Shown: positions 1 to 6,097, counted from the first letter of the stretch. The stretch: 7,922 bases of DNA from Deltaproteobacteria bacterium (GCA_019313725.1 JAFDAT010000334.1:1-7922); one strand, 5' to 3'. The notes: generated by a model from the sequence alone, not told the origin. Made by a program: numbers and translations.

Positions 1-66
1 GCCGGCCAGGGTTCAGAAGCCGCCACCGTCATATTTGAAGACCTGGTCAACCCCTACTGGAAATAA
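1..66 (+). CDS. 3' end of an unidentified gene (partial)
   Basis: Reading frame 1 is open from the window edge to TAA at 64-66, giving 21 C-terminal residues that include GSEAATVIFEDLVNPYWK. The composition looks coding: GC-rich third positions like the thioesterase and SDR genes downstream. The strong inverted repeat that begins at the stop codon also fits a real gene end. Too little is present to name a family. The gene may be transcribed with the thioesterase, but the hairpin between them argues for termination or mRNA 3'-end protection here. Confidence 0.6.
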   Translation, partial: AGQGSEAATVIFEDLVNPYWK

Positions 67-111
67 CAAAAGATCTGATTGTTTCCACGAAACAATCAGA
101 TCTTTTGTTAT
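63..111 (+). terminator. 22-bp perfect inverted repeat overlapping a stop codon; probable terminator
   Basis: Bases 63-84 are perfectly complementary to 90-111, with the 5-base loop CCACG at 85-89. The TAA stop of the upstream gene (64-66) lies inside the left arm. Both stem bases are A/T-rich, so the transcript would carry U-rich stretches on either strand, as in bidirectional terminators. The U-run is inside the stem rather than after it, so a plain rho-independent mechanism is likely but not certain. Confidence 0.7.
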
Positions 112-114
112 GGG

Positions 115-134
115 ACGCGGCTTCGCCGCTATAA
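115..134 (+). repeat. 20-bp dispersed tag, copy 1
   Basis: The sequence ACGCGGCTTCGCCGCTATAA recurs at 4361-4380 with two substitutions. It contains a small hairpin, GCGGC-TTC-GCCGC (117-129). In both places it directly follows a hairpin that begins at a gene's stop codon, and it precedes the next + strand gene. This suggests one dispersed intergenic element of REP or mini-element type. Confidence 0.6.
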
Positions 135-200
135 CTGTTGTTGAGGAGAAGGGGTGGTTCTGATCACCACTGCCCAGCTTATAAGACAGGAGAAAATATC

Positions 201-701
201 ATGGAAGCAAAAACCGTCGCCAACAGCAGCGTCATCATGCGGCACATGGTATCACAGCAGGATGCCAATCTCGCCGGCATCATGCACGGCGGCGTGGTGA
301 TGAAACATATCGATGACGCAGCCGGGGTTGTGGCGATCAAGCACACCGGAAGCAACGTGGTGACGGCTTCCATCGATCGGCTTGATTTCCATCATCCAGT
401 GCTCATCGGCAACCTGCTCACCATCAAGGCGTGCATCAACATGGTAGGCAAATCCTCCATGGAAATCGGCGTGCGGGTGGAGGCCGAAGACATCATCAGC
501 CAGAAGATCCGGCACACAGCATCGGCCTATCTCACGTTTGTAGCCCTGGATGAAAACAACCGGCCGTCCTCGGCCCCACCGCTTGAAATCCTTACCACGG
601 ATGAAAAGCGAAGGAACCGGGAAGCCATGGATAGAAAACAGGTAAGACTGGCTGAAAAAACGAAGGAAAAGGCTTGCCGGGAGAACAAACCTACCTGTTG
701 A
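201..701 (+). CDS. Hotdog-fold acyl-CoA thioesterase (YciA/BACH-like)
   Basis: This 166-residue protein probably hydrolyses acyl-CoA thioesters to free acid and CoA in the cytoplasm. N23 and the segment G26-I-M-H-G-G31 fit the family N-x-x-G-x-x-x-GG active-site loop. D38, in KHID at the start of the long hotdog helix, matches the family's catalytic Asp. The segment around residues 59-96 (DRLDFHHP, then VGKSSMEIGVRVEAED) matches the substrate-binding strands. One hotdog domain covers about residues 10-130. The remaining tail, to about 166, is Lys/Arg/Glu-rich and probably flexible. ATG 201 is chosen because ACAGGAG (186-192) lies 8 bases upstream and the family similarity begins soon after; an in-frame TTG at 138 would add 21 atypical residues. 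Chain-length preference cannot be read from the sequence. Confidence 0.9.
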   Translation: MEAKTVANSSVIMRHMVSQQDANLAGIMHGGVVMKHIDDAAGVVAIKHTGSNVVTASIDRLDFHHPVLIGNLLTIKACINMVGKSSMEIGVRVEAEDIISQKIRHTASAYLTFVALDENNRPSSAPPLEILTTDEKRRNREAMDRKQVRLAEKTKEKACRENKPTC

Positions 702-716
702 CATCGAAAACCCCGA

Positions 717-800
717 ATTCTATCTTTTTTATAAATGAACGTCCAACATCGAACATCCAACGCTGAACATCGAATATGGTATTCTATCTTTTTTATAAAT
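717..800. repeat. Pair of exact 20-bp direct repeats (717-736 and 781-800)
   Basis: The 20-mer ATTCTATCTTTTTTATAAAT occurs at 717-736 and again, identically, at 781-800, a period of 64 bases. Between the copies lies the first block of 7-nt repeats. The second copy is followed by a short hairpin, AAGAC...GTCTT (801-820), and then by the inverted block. This looks like a duplicated repeat module rather than a coding or regulatory site. Confidence 0.75.
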
Positions 801-865
801 AAGACAAAGCGAAGCGTCTTCCACATTCGACGTTGGATGTTGAACGTTCAATGTTCGATGTTCAA
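737..865. repeat. Degenerate 7-nt repeats in two inverted blocks
   Basis: The block at 737-779 reads as successive 7-mers, GAACGTC, CAACATC, GAACATC, CAACGCT, GAACATC and GAATATG, with approximate consensus SAACRTC. The block at 821-865 carries the same family in reverse complement (TTCGACG, TTGGATG, TTGAACG and so on). Aligned over 45 positions, the arms match at about 33. The whole could extrude as an imperfect cruciform or fold as a long imperfect hairpin. No reading frame is favoured. Confidence 0.7.
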
Positions 866-922
866 GTTTTTTTCTGTAACTTCAGGCTGTTGAATCCTCT
901 GGCTCATGTGTTCTGTGATAGA

Positions 923-965
923 GCCCCTTCTAGGGGCAACGCAATGCCTGGTCCTCTGGGCCAGG
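923..965 (-). terminator. Two hairpins downstream of the ferritin-like gene
   Basis: Two short palindromes lie just past the minus-strand stop at 974. The first, 947-954 with 958-965 (CCTGG arms, loop TCT), has one non-canonical pair. The second, 923-927 with 933-937 (GCCCC/GGGGC), has a 5-base loop. They are well placed to end the minus-strand transcript, but neither is followed on that strand by a clear U-run, so they may act in 3'-end stability or simply be repeats. Confidence 0.4.
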
Positions 966-973
966 ATTCTTTA

Positions 974-1435
974 CTAGTCACCTTGTTCGGCCATAAAATC
1001 GTCATAAATGGTTTCCAGAATCTGTTTATGCTTGGCTTCCTCCTGGCAGAGCATCTTGAACACGTTTACAAAATCTTCTTTGTCCGCCTTACCCGCCAGT
1101 TCGTTATAGAGTTCAAGGGCTTTTTCCTCACGTTTCATGGCCAGCCGCAGAATGTCCGTGTAGTGCATCCCCGGTTCATATTCGACATCGACCATATAAT
1201 CGCTGCGTTTCATGTCGGGTATCCACTCGAATTTATACTCACCGATCTTCACCTTGTCGTTGCCCAGGTCTTCCAGCAGCTTGACGTGTTTTTTCTCCTC
1301 TTCGGCAAATTGCAGAAAAGTCTTTTGGGCAGCCCCAAAGGTCTCATTCTGACTAATTTCCGTATAGAACTCAACAGCCTCTTTTTCTTTACCCAGGGCG
1401 TACTCGATAATTTCTTCCACAGAATTGAAATTCAT
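974..1435 (-). CDS. Ferritin-like diiron protein (rubrerythrin type, no rubredoxin domain)
   Basis: This 153-residue four-helix-bundle protein carries the rubrerythrin pattern of carboxylate and histidine ligands. Probable diiron ligands are E17 (helix A, KEKEAVEFY), E47 and H50 (helix B, EEEKKH), E103 (helix C, REEKALELY), and E133 and H136 (helix D, EEAKH). The two helix pairs are internally similar, as is usual for this fold. No CxxC rubredoxin centre is present, so any peroxidase-type activity would need an outside electron donor. Iron binding or oxidative-stress protection in an anaerobe is inferred from the family, not shown. Start ATG 1433-1435 is firm: a very strong Shine-Dalgarno, GGAGGAGG (minus strand, 1441-1448), ends 5 bases upstream. 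The gene is divergent from the thioesterase side and appears to be transcribed alone. Confidence 0.88.
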   Translation of the reverse strand: MNFNSVEEIIEYALGKEKEAVEFYTEISQNETFGAAQKTFLQFAEEEKKHVKLLEDLGNDKVKIGEYKFEWIPDMKRSDYMVDVEYEPGMHYTDILRLAMKREEKALELYNELAGKADKEDFVNVFKMLCQEEAKHKQILETIYDDFMAEQGD

Positions 1436-1600
1436 TTCAACCTCCTCCTTTTAGCATTAACTCCCTTTTTTCCATATTTTTATTACAGATTCAACCCATA
1501 TTAAATCATTTGGCCTACGCTGATGTTAAGAGCCCTTGCGGCGAGTTCGAACAGCGCCGACGGATTATTCAATTCGCATTAACTGAACCCAGGAAGTTGA

Positions 1601-1644
1601 GTTATCCCCATAGTTGCATAAACAACCTGGCAAAGTATAGATAA
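1601..1644 (+). repeat. 44-bp dispersed repeat, copy 1
   Basis: This stretch (core CCCCATAGTTGCATAAACAA) is found again at 7022-7065 with 40 of 44 positions identical and no gaps. The flanking bases on both sides are unrelated, so the ends are sharp. Here it sits in the spacer between the two minus-strand genes. Confidence 0.75.
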
Positions 1645-1710
1645 TGACTTGTTATTATAACCAATATTATAGAAATGGCGTCTATTTTGCCATGTTGTTT
1701 ACCCTGCGGG

Positions 1711-1807
1711 AAAGCCGGAGAACTTCAGATCCTGTGTTGCTGAGGGTTTGAAGTAAAAAACTACGACTTCACCCTCAGACGCCTTGACTCTGAAGCCCTC
1801 CGGCTTT
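1711..1807 (-). terminator. Nested stem-loops downstream of the DVU0772-like gene
   Basis: The outer arms AAAGCCGGAG..CTTCAG (1711-1728) and CTGAAG..CTCCGGCTTT (1790-1807) pair except at two central positions. An inner hairpin pairs CTGAGGGT (1740-1747) with ACCCTCAG (1771-1778), then GAAGT (1750-1754) with ACTTC (1766-1770), around an A-rich loop. It begins about 16 bases past the stop of the minus-strand gene and could end that transcript. On the minus strand the T-run lies in the loop rather than after the stem, so a simple terminator is only one possibility. Confidence 0.4.
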
Positions 1808-1823
1808 TGCAACGCTGGGGTTA

Positions 1824-2180
1824 TCAGGCCGCATCAAGCTCCTGCTTGAGCCAATCCCGAACGTCGCCTTCCACGGCATAAACACCTTTCAACGACCCGT
1901 TCTCTTTTATATAGGCTTCTTTCAGGCTCCTGGGCATCTGAATCTCAGCCAATTCCTCGGCCTCCTCGGAGCTGCGGCGTACCAAATATATGACCGGTTC
2001 CTTTTTCCATGTATTGACGACAAAATAATGGGCTACATCATCTTTGGACCGGATGACATAGTTTCCGCGTGTCCAGTTATTGCCCCACTCCAGATATAGC
2101 CGCACAGCCTCCTCGGGCGTCATCTCCCAGTCAATTAAATCCACAAGACTCTGGTTTTTTTTTATATCGTTCAACTTCAT
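1824..2180 (-). CDS. Small conserved protein resembling DVU0772 (function unknown)
   Basis: This 118-residue soluble protein has no signal peptide or membrane segment. It contains LVDLIDWEMTPEEAVRLYLE at residues 12-31, followed by WGNNW, then SKDDVAHYFVVNTW at about 45-58 and LKGVYAVEGDVRDWLKQEL near the end. I recognise this pattern from conserved proteins of sulfate reducers such as Desulfovibrio DVU0772; the match is from memory and no biochemical role is known to me. Trp/Tyr-rich alternating segments suggest a small mixed alpha/beta domain. ATG 2178-2180 is chosen because GGAGG (minus strand, 2189-2193) lies 8 bases upstream; an in-frame ATG 15 bases earlier lacks such a site. It seems to be a single-gene unit, with a hairpin in its probable leader (2212-2228) and a palindromic element overlapping its stop. 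Confidence 0.8.
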   Translation of the reverse strand: MKLNDIKKNQSLVDLIDWEMTPEEAVRLYLEWGNNWTRGNYVIRSKDDVAHYFVVNTWKKEPVIYLVRRSSEEAEELAEIQMPRSLKEAYIKENGSLKGVYAVEGDVRDWLKQELDAA

Positions 2181-2211
2181 GATGTATGCCTCCATAACTC
2201 CCTACATAAGC

Positions 2212-2228
2212 CACCGGCTCAGCCGGTG
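2212..2228. repeat. Perfect 7-bp hairpin in the leader of the minus-strand gene
   Basis: CACCGGC (2212-2218) pairs perfectly with GCCGGTG (2222-2228) around the 3-base loop TCA. It lies about 19 bases upstream of the Shine-Dalgarno site of the gene starting at 2180, so it may be in that gene's 5' leader. It resembles the hairpin at 2529-2547 (CCTCCGGC-TCT-GCCGGAGG), which suggests a REP-like family. Confidence 0.5.
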
Positions 2229-2299
2229 AGAATTGAAAAGGTTCTACCGATCCGGTGAGGAATACATGTGACAACAGTGTTCACTTAACCTACGCCGGT

Positions 2300-2354
2300 G
2301 TCTGATGAAGGGAGTTAAGCCAAGAATTTATTCTTTCTTCATATTTCATCAGAC
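2300..2354. repeat. Inverted repeat with 10-bp perfect arms
   Basis: GTCTGATGAA (2300-2309) is complementary to TTCATCAGAC (2345-2354). A second small hairpin, AAGAAT/ATTCTT (2322-2335), is nested inside. The position is divergent to both neighbouring genes, so it could be an operator-like site, a terminator or a repeat. Nothing else indicates which. Confidence 0.4.
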
Positions 2355-2478
2355 GAGATTCCTTTTTAAGGGGTTGCCACTACATCCAGCACGAACAAGA
2401 CAGACAGATTACATTTAGAAATCGTTTAATCATACGTGTTTATGATGAAAATATGCATAAAGAAAAAATTCTTGATAC

Positions 2479-2557
2479 AAATCAGCGATCTCCGGCAGAG
2501 CAGGCCCCTTCGAGGGGCCTTCCTCATACCTCCGGCTCTGCCGGAGGTCGCTGATTT
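2479..2557. repeat. 23-bp inverted repeat with inner hairpins
   Basis: Arms 2479-2501 and 2535-2557 pair over 23 positions with a single G-T type pair. The loop contains a perfect 8-bp hairpin, AGGCCCCT-TCG-AGGGGCCT (2502-2520). The right arm can instead form its own perfect 8-bp hairpin, CCTCCGGC-TCT-GCCGGAGG (2529-2547), so two exclusive folds are possible. No gene adjoins it closely, which favours a dispersed repeat or a long-leader element. Confidence 0.55.
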
Positions 2558-2959
2558 GCCGGTTACCGAACACCACCTAAATTGAGGTACCTTAATAGTA
2601 TGAACCGTTATGCCAACTTTCAAGAGAACCGGGTGGCAATTTTCCATTCTGATGCGATAACTCTCTGCTAAAAACATGCCATCTGATAATTTTTTATGTC
2701 GTTCAGTTGCAACCAAGCATACTGCAGCTTTCTGCTTCAAATTATCTATGCGGCGATTAAGTAATAAGTAGTTGATATTTATTATAATCATACACATTAT
2801 AAATAATTACTAAGCTAAATTTCGGTTTCATTTTAGATTTATGGGTATTGATGATAGCGAGAAAAACGATTGCCTATTTCTAATGAAATAGTGTAGTTGT
2901 CCTATTATGAGACATTTATGTATCAACATATTAGAAACAGACAATGGAACCGGAAATTC

Positions 2960-4336
2960 ATGATTTTCAAAAAAGTATGCCGCATCAAGGCCCCTGTTGA
3001 AGAAGTTTTCGAGTGGCACGAACGGTCCGGAGCCCTGGAAAGGCTCAGTCCGCCGTGGGACCCCCTTGAAGTCATATCCAAAGGCCCGGGAATCGATGAG
3101 GGCACACGGGTGGAGATGTATATCAAGGCCGGACCGTTGCCTGTAAAAATAAAATGGATAGCGGAGCACACCCTGTATGAAAAAAACCGCATGTTCCAGG
3201 ATCGACAGGTCAAAGGCCCCTTCAAACGCTGGATACACACCCACACCTTCACGACGGATGATGGGGGCGAAACAGTGCTGGAAGACCGTATTGATTACGC
3301 ACTGCCACTCCACCCGCTTGGGAACCTCTTCGGCGGCCGGTCCATCAAGAAAAAGCTGGAAAGGATATTCCGTTACCGGCACGCAACGACTGCCAGGGAT
3401 CTTGTGGACCACCTGTCGAGGCAAGACCAAAAGCCGTTGCACATCCTGATGTCGGGCGCCGGCGGCGTGGTCGGATCGTCCCTGATTCCCTTTTTCACCA
3501 CGGGAGGTCACCGGGTCACCCGTCTGGTGCGCAGGAAGCCGCTTAAAAACGAAAATGAACGCTTCTGGGATCCACAAAAAGGAATTCTGGATATCGAAGA
3601 TACGGACAGCTTCGACGTGGTTATCCATTTGTCCGGAGAAAATATCGGCCAGGGCCGGTGGTCCCCTGAAAAGAAAAGGAAAATCATTGAAAGCCGCAAC
3701 AAAACAACCGCTCTGATTGCCAGGCACATCTCGAGGATGGCAAAGCCCCCCGAAGTTTTTTTGAGCGCCTCTGCCATCGGCTTTTATGGCGACAGGGGCG
3801 ATGAGGTCATGACCGAGGAAAATGAATGCGGCACGGATTTCATATCCGGTGTGTGCAGCCAGTGGGAGAATGCCGCCATTCCGGCCCTGGAAAAGGGCAT
3901 CCGCGTGGTTTTCCTCCGGATCGGGGTTGTTTTGAGCCCTGTGGGCGGTGCCCTTCAACGTCTTTTGCCCTCGTTTAAAATGGGCCTGGGCGGCAAGGTG
4001 GGTTCGGGCGGCCAGTACATGAGTTGGATCAGTATGGACGACCTGATCGGAACCGTCTATCATGCCATCAACGATGAGAGCCTTTCCGGACCGGTCAATA
4101 TCGTCGCCCCGGCCCCGGTGTCCAACCTGGAACTGACCCGTACCCTGGGCAAGGTCATCTCCCGGCCCGCGCTGTTCACTATTCCAGCCTGGCTGATTAA
4201 ACTGCTGTTTGGGGAAATGGGGCAGGAGATTCTTCTGGCCAGTACACGCGTCAAGCCGGAAAAAATATTGGCCGCCGGTTATCGATTCCGCCACCCGGAT
4301 CTCGAAGGGGCCTTACTGCATTTATTGGGAAAATAA
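2960..4336 (+). CDS. TIGR01777-family SDR oxidoreductase with N-terminal SRPBCC domain
   Basis: This 458-residue cytoplasmic fusion protein has three parts. Residues 1 to about 150 form an SRPBCC (START-like) ligand-binding domain, starting IFKKVCRIKAPVEEVFEWHER. Residues about 161-400 form an extended SDR Rossmann domain with G166-A-G-G169-V-V-G172 for the dinucleotide and SASAIGFYG at 269-277 in place of the classic catalytic region. Residues about 403-458 match the DUF1731 C-terminal signature (ASTRVKPEKILAAGYRFRHPDLEGAL). Related proteins are annotated as epimerase or SulA-like; the substrate is unknown. ATG 2960 is chosen because family similarity starts at once. Its ribosome site is weak (CGGAA just upstream), and in-frame ATG 2918 or TTG 2897 would add residues unlike the family. 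The stop lies inside an inverted repeat. It is probably transcribed alone or ahead of the membrane protein. Confidence 0.9.
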   Translation: MIFKKVCRIKAPVEEVFEWHERSGALERLSPPWDPLEVISKGPGIDEGTRVEMYIKAGPLPVKIKWIAEHTLYEKNRMFQDRQVKGPFKRWIHTHTFTTDDGGETVLEDRIDYALPLHPLGNLFGGRSIKKKLERIFRYRHATTARDLVDHLSRQDQKPLHILMSGAGGVVGSSLIPFFTTGGHRVTRLVRRKPLKNENERFWDPQKGILDIEDTDSFDVVIHLSGENIGQGRWSPEKKRKIIESRNKTTALIARHISRMAKPPEVFLSASAIGFYGDRGDEVMTEENECGTDFISGVCSQWENAAIPALEKGIRVVFLRIGVVLSPVGGALQRLLPSFKMGLGGKVGSGGQYMSWISMDDLIGTVYHAINDESLSGPVNIVAPAPVSNLELTRTLGKVISRPALFTIPAWLIKLLFGEMGQEILLASTRVKPEKILAAGYRFRHPDLEGALLHLLGK

Positions 4337-4357
4337 ATTTTGTTGCCCAAAATTTAT
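4333..4357 (+). terminator. 10-bp perfect hairpin overlapping the SDR stop codon
   Basis: ATAAATTTTG (4333-4342) pairs perfectly with CAAAATTTAT (4348-4357) around the 5-base loop TTGCC. The TAA stop (4334-4336) is inside the left arm, exactly as at 63-111. The stem is almost all A/T, so it would be a weak terminator on its own. Confidence 0.45.
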
Positions 4358-4360
4358 GCA

Positions 4361-4380
4361 ACGCAGCTTCGCCGTTATAA
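4361..4380 (+). repeat. 20-bp dispersed tag, copy 2
   Basis: ACGCAGCTTCGCCGTTATAA matches 115-134 at 18 of 20 positions. As there, it follows a stop-codon hairpin within a few bases and lies upstream of the next + strand gene. One base change disrupts a stem pair present in copy 1, so strict conservation of the small hairpin is not supported. Confidence 0.6.
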
Positions 4381-4409
4381 ATTACATTAGAAATGATAAT
4401 CAGAAGGAA

Positions 4410-5480
4410 ATGATCACCGCGCTTCTGTTTGGTTTTCTGCACCTGTTCATCCCGGGAACCAGCCTGTATAATTTCGAGCGCCTGCACATCTTTCTCTTCA
4501 ACCTGTGCAGCGGCGGAACGATTTTGATCTATTATACGGAGGGCCGGAAAAACCTTTCCCCCAAAGCCACCGCTTTTCTGGGTCTGGCGTTAACCTATGC
4601 ACTCCTGGCATTTCTGGAATATTATCTGCTCTCTATGCTGGTGGCCTTTATCCTGGCAGTTATCGTCGATTCCGTAAGGATTAAAAAGTTCTCTCTATTT
4701 CCCGTCAATTTTTTCAAGACGGATGCACCGGTTGCCGAGAAGTTTCACCAGGCCTCGCTGCTGTGTCTCAGCATGGGCCTCGCTATTTCAGGACTGGTCA
4801 TATTGAACAATGAGTATCTGAAACTGGTGTCGTTTCAAAAACTCACCCTGAACACTTTTTTCCTAGGATTCTCCTTTCCGCTTTCACTCATTACCATGTC
4901 CGTGATTTTTTCGTATATGCGCAACGATGTATCGCGCCTGACCCTGCGTCTTAAAAACATGGGATTCTGGAATGTCAACCTGGGGGTCATCATCTTCTTT
5001 ATTTTTATCATGTTCGAAAAACTCATCCCCCAGCTGGTAGTGACCACAATCCTCTTTTTTTCGGTTGTACTGATCTACTTCATGTACCGGGATCTCGGTG
5101 TCCGGGTTCAGCAGAAAAGTTTTTTGACTTCAGGGATGTTTTTCCTCTGGTACACCGCCATCACCGGGATCATATATGTTGCCCTGGAATTCAGCCCCAG
5201 ATACGACCACCAGAACCTGAAATTCTTCTTGCGCATGCATTCCTTTGCCGCACTTTACGGCTGGAACCTGAGCGGCCTGGCAGTCATCTGCAGGAAAGAT
5301 CACTTTCCCATCAGGCTGCACTCCCAGGTCGTCATCGCCGTTCACTGGGTCACGGCTATTGTGCTCGCCCCCTTGGGGACCAACTTCGTCGTATTTGCCA
5401 TCCTTTCCCTGCTCGCTTATGGGTACATCCTCTACATATTCCTGTTCAGTGAGAGGTCTGAAAATCCGGAAGGCGTTTAA
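4410..5480 (+). CDS. Polytopic inner-membrane protein, function unknown
   Basis: This protein of about 356 residues is strongly hydrophobic, with roughly 10-12 predicted membrane helices (by eye about 24-42, 54-87 as two, 115-133, 149-169, 186-204, 207-226, 239-260, 276-294, 304-322 and 325-346). Short basic loops such as RKNLSPK and RIKK suggest cytoplasmic faces. Polar residues in or near membrane segments include H11, N31, H277 (RMHSFAALYGWN), N286, H304 and H312; these could bind a ligand or cofactor, but no metal or heme motif is complete. I do not recognise a named family. ATG 4410 is the first plausible start after the repeat. AAGGA stands unusually close to it, so the true start is uncertain. 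The gap to the SDR gene is 73 bases, containing the hairpin and 20-bp tag, so co-transcription is possible but unclear. Confidence 0.75.
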   Translation: MITALLFGFLHLFIPGTSLYNFERLHIFLFNLCSGGTILIYYTEGRKNLSPKATAFLGLALTYALLAFLEYYLLSMLVAFILAVIVDSVRIKKFSLFPVNFFKTDAPVAEKFHQASLLCLSMGLAISGLVILNNEYLKLVSFQKLTLNTFFLGFSFPLSLITMSVIFSYMRNDVSRLTLRLKNMGFWNVNLGVIIFFIFIMFEKLIPQLVVTTILFFSVVLIYFMYRDLGVRVQQKSFLTSGMFFLWYTAITGIIYVALEFSPRYDHQNLKFFLRMHSFAALYGWNLSGLAVICRKDHFPIRLHSQVVIAVHWVTAIVLAPLGTNFVVFAILSLLAYGYILYIFLFSERSENPEGV

Positions 5481-5612
5481 AATATATCCCTAAAGAACTG
5501 TTCAAACAATTTTTCGGGCGGTGTTTAATGATAAAATATAGGTTTTCATTGAAATATTCATGGGTTTATTTTAATGAAATGCATAAAATTTATAACCATG
5601 AGGGAGCTATGC

Positions 5613-6092
5613 ATGTTCGCCAGTGATTTTATGGACACCCAGTTTCACGTTCTTCATCCACAACAAAACATCGCTGAGGCAGTGTCAGCCTTTCAAAAGT
5701 TCTCAGAAAGCGAAGAAAAAAAAATCTTTGGCATGATGGTAACCGACGACGATGATCGATTGGTGGGCATGCTCTCCATGTATGACATCCTGAATTACGT
5801 GCAACCCAAACATGTAGCCATATTCGGGGAGATGGAAGACTTGGATCTGGCTCAGATATACCAAAATCGGTTGAAAACGATCCGGTCCATTCTCGTTGAT
5901 GACATCATGACCACCGAGGTGGTCACCATCCGGCAAGACACTCACCTGATGGTAATCGCCGAAATCATGATCAAGAAGCATATCCGGCGGCTTCCAGTGG
6001 TCGAGGACCAGGTGGTGGTGGGCATCGTCTATGTTTCTGATGTGTTCTATCAATTGATGGCCATGTTTTCCATGGAAAATGAACGGCAGTAA
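5613..6092 (+). CDS. CBS-domain (Bateman module) protein
   Basis: This 159-residue cytoplasmic protein consists of two CBS motifs. The first is about 1-62 (ASDFMDTQFHVLHPQQNIAE, ending LVGMLSMYDIL). The second is about 95-150 (VDDIMTTEVVTIRQDTHLMV, then IRRLPVVEDQVVVGIVYVSDV). Such pairs form a cleft that often binds AMP, ADP, ATP or S-adenosylmethionine. No effector domain is attached, so it would act through a partner. ATG 5613 is preferred because AGGGAG (5601-5606) lies 6 bases upstream; in-frame ATGs at 5574 and 5598 give longer products with poorer sites. The CBS gene at 6138 follows after 45 bases on the same strand, suggesting one operon and possibly one complex. Confidence 0.88.
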   Translation: MFASDFMDTQFHVLHPQQNIAEAVSAFQKFSESEEKKIFGMMVTDDDDRLVGMLSMYDILNYVQPKHVAIFGEMEDLDLAQIYQNRLKTIRSILVDDIMTTEVVTIRQDTHLMVIAEIMIKKHIRRLPVVEDQVVVGIVYVSDVFYQLMAMFSMENERQ

Positions 6093-6097
6093 GGCTT

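Larger units (their letters stand above)
1601..1826. mobile_element. Possible MITE-like palindromic element
   Basis: The left end (GTTATCCCCATAGTTGCA) and the right end read in reverse complement (GATAACCCCAGCGTTGCA, 1808-1825) match at about 14 of 18 positions, like degraded terminal inverted repeats. Inside are two nested stems: 1711-1728 with 1790-1807, and 1740-1754 with 1766-1778. There is no open reading frame of note. The right end overlaps the TGA of the gene ending at 1824. No target-site duplication was seen, so assignment as a mobile element is tentative. Confidence 0.35.
2181..2959. other. Gene-poor spacer with palindromes
   Basis: I support no gene in these roughly 780 bases. 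They hold three palindromic elements (2212-2228, 2300-2354, 2479-2557). The AT-rich part from about 2750 to 2900 is the likely location of a promoter for the SRPBCC/SDR gene, but I could not pick a convincing -35/-10 pair. A minus-strand open frame at 2426-2797 runs through the large palindrome, has no ribosome binding site and looks non-coding. Confidence 0.5.

Noticed and set aside
154..300. Short GTG-start frame after GAGGAG, overlapping the thioesterase start
   Set aside because: The product would be about 48 residues and mostly within the thioesterase gene out of frame. A purine-rich stretch alone is weak evidence.
737..865. Repeat block considered as a CRISPR array
   Set aside because: The units are 7 bases, degenerate and contiguous, with no spacers of regular length and no cas genes nearby.
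833..1504. Long + strand open frame of 223 codons
   Set aside because: It lies antisense to the well-supported ferritin-like gene, starts inside the 7-nt repeats and has a Phe/Leu-rich, non-family sequence.
1649..1678. AT-rich near-palindrome considered as a PerR-like operator for the ferritin-like gene
   Set aside because: It matches the PerR-type consensus poorly, is over 200 bases upstream and lies inside the palindromic element.
2426..2797. Minus-strand open frame of 123 codons in the large spacer
   Set aside because: It runs through the 2479-2557 palindrome, has no Shine-Dalgarno and no recognisable domain. A decayed gene cannot be excluded, but there is no support.
2828..4294. Minus-strand open frame of 488 codons opposite the SDR gene
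   Set aside because: It is an antisense shadow. The + strand frame has clear SRPBCC, Rossmann and DUF1731 signatures, while this one matches nothing.
5549..5577. TTGAAA with a TAATGA 17 bases downstream as a promoter for the CBS operon
   Set aside because: The -10 match is too poor; the stretch is simply AT-rich.
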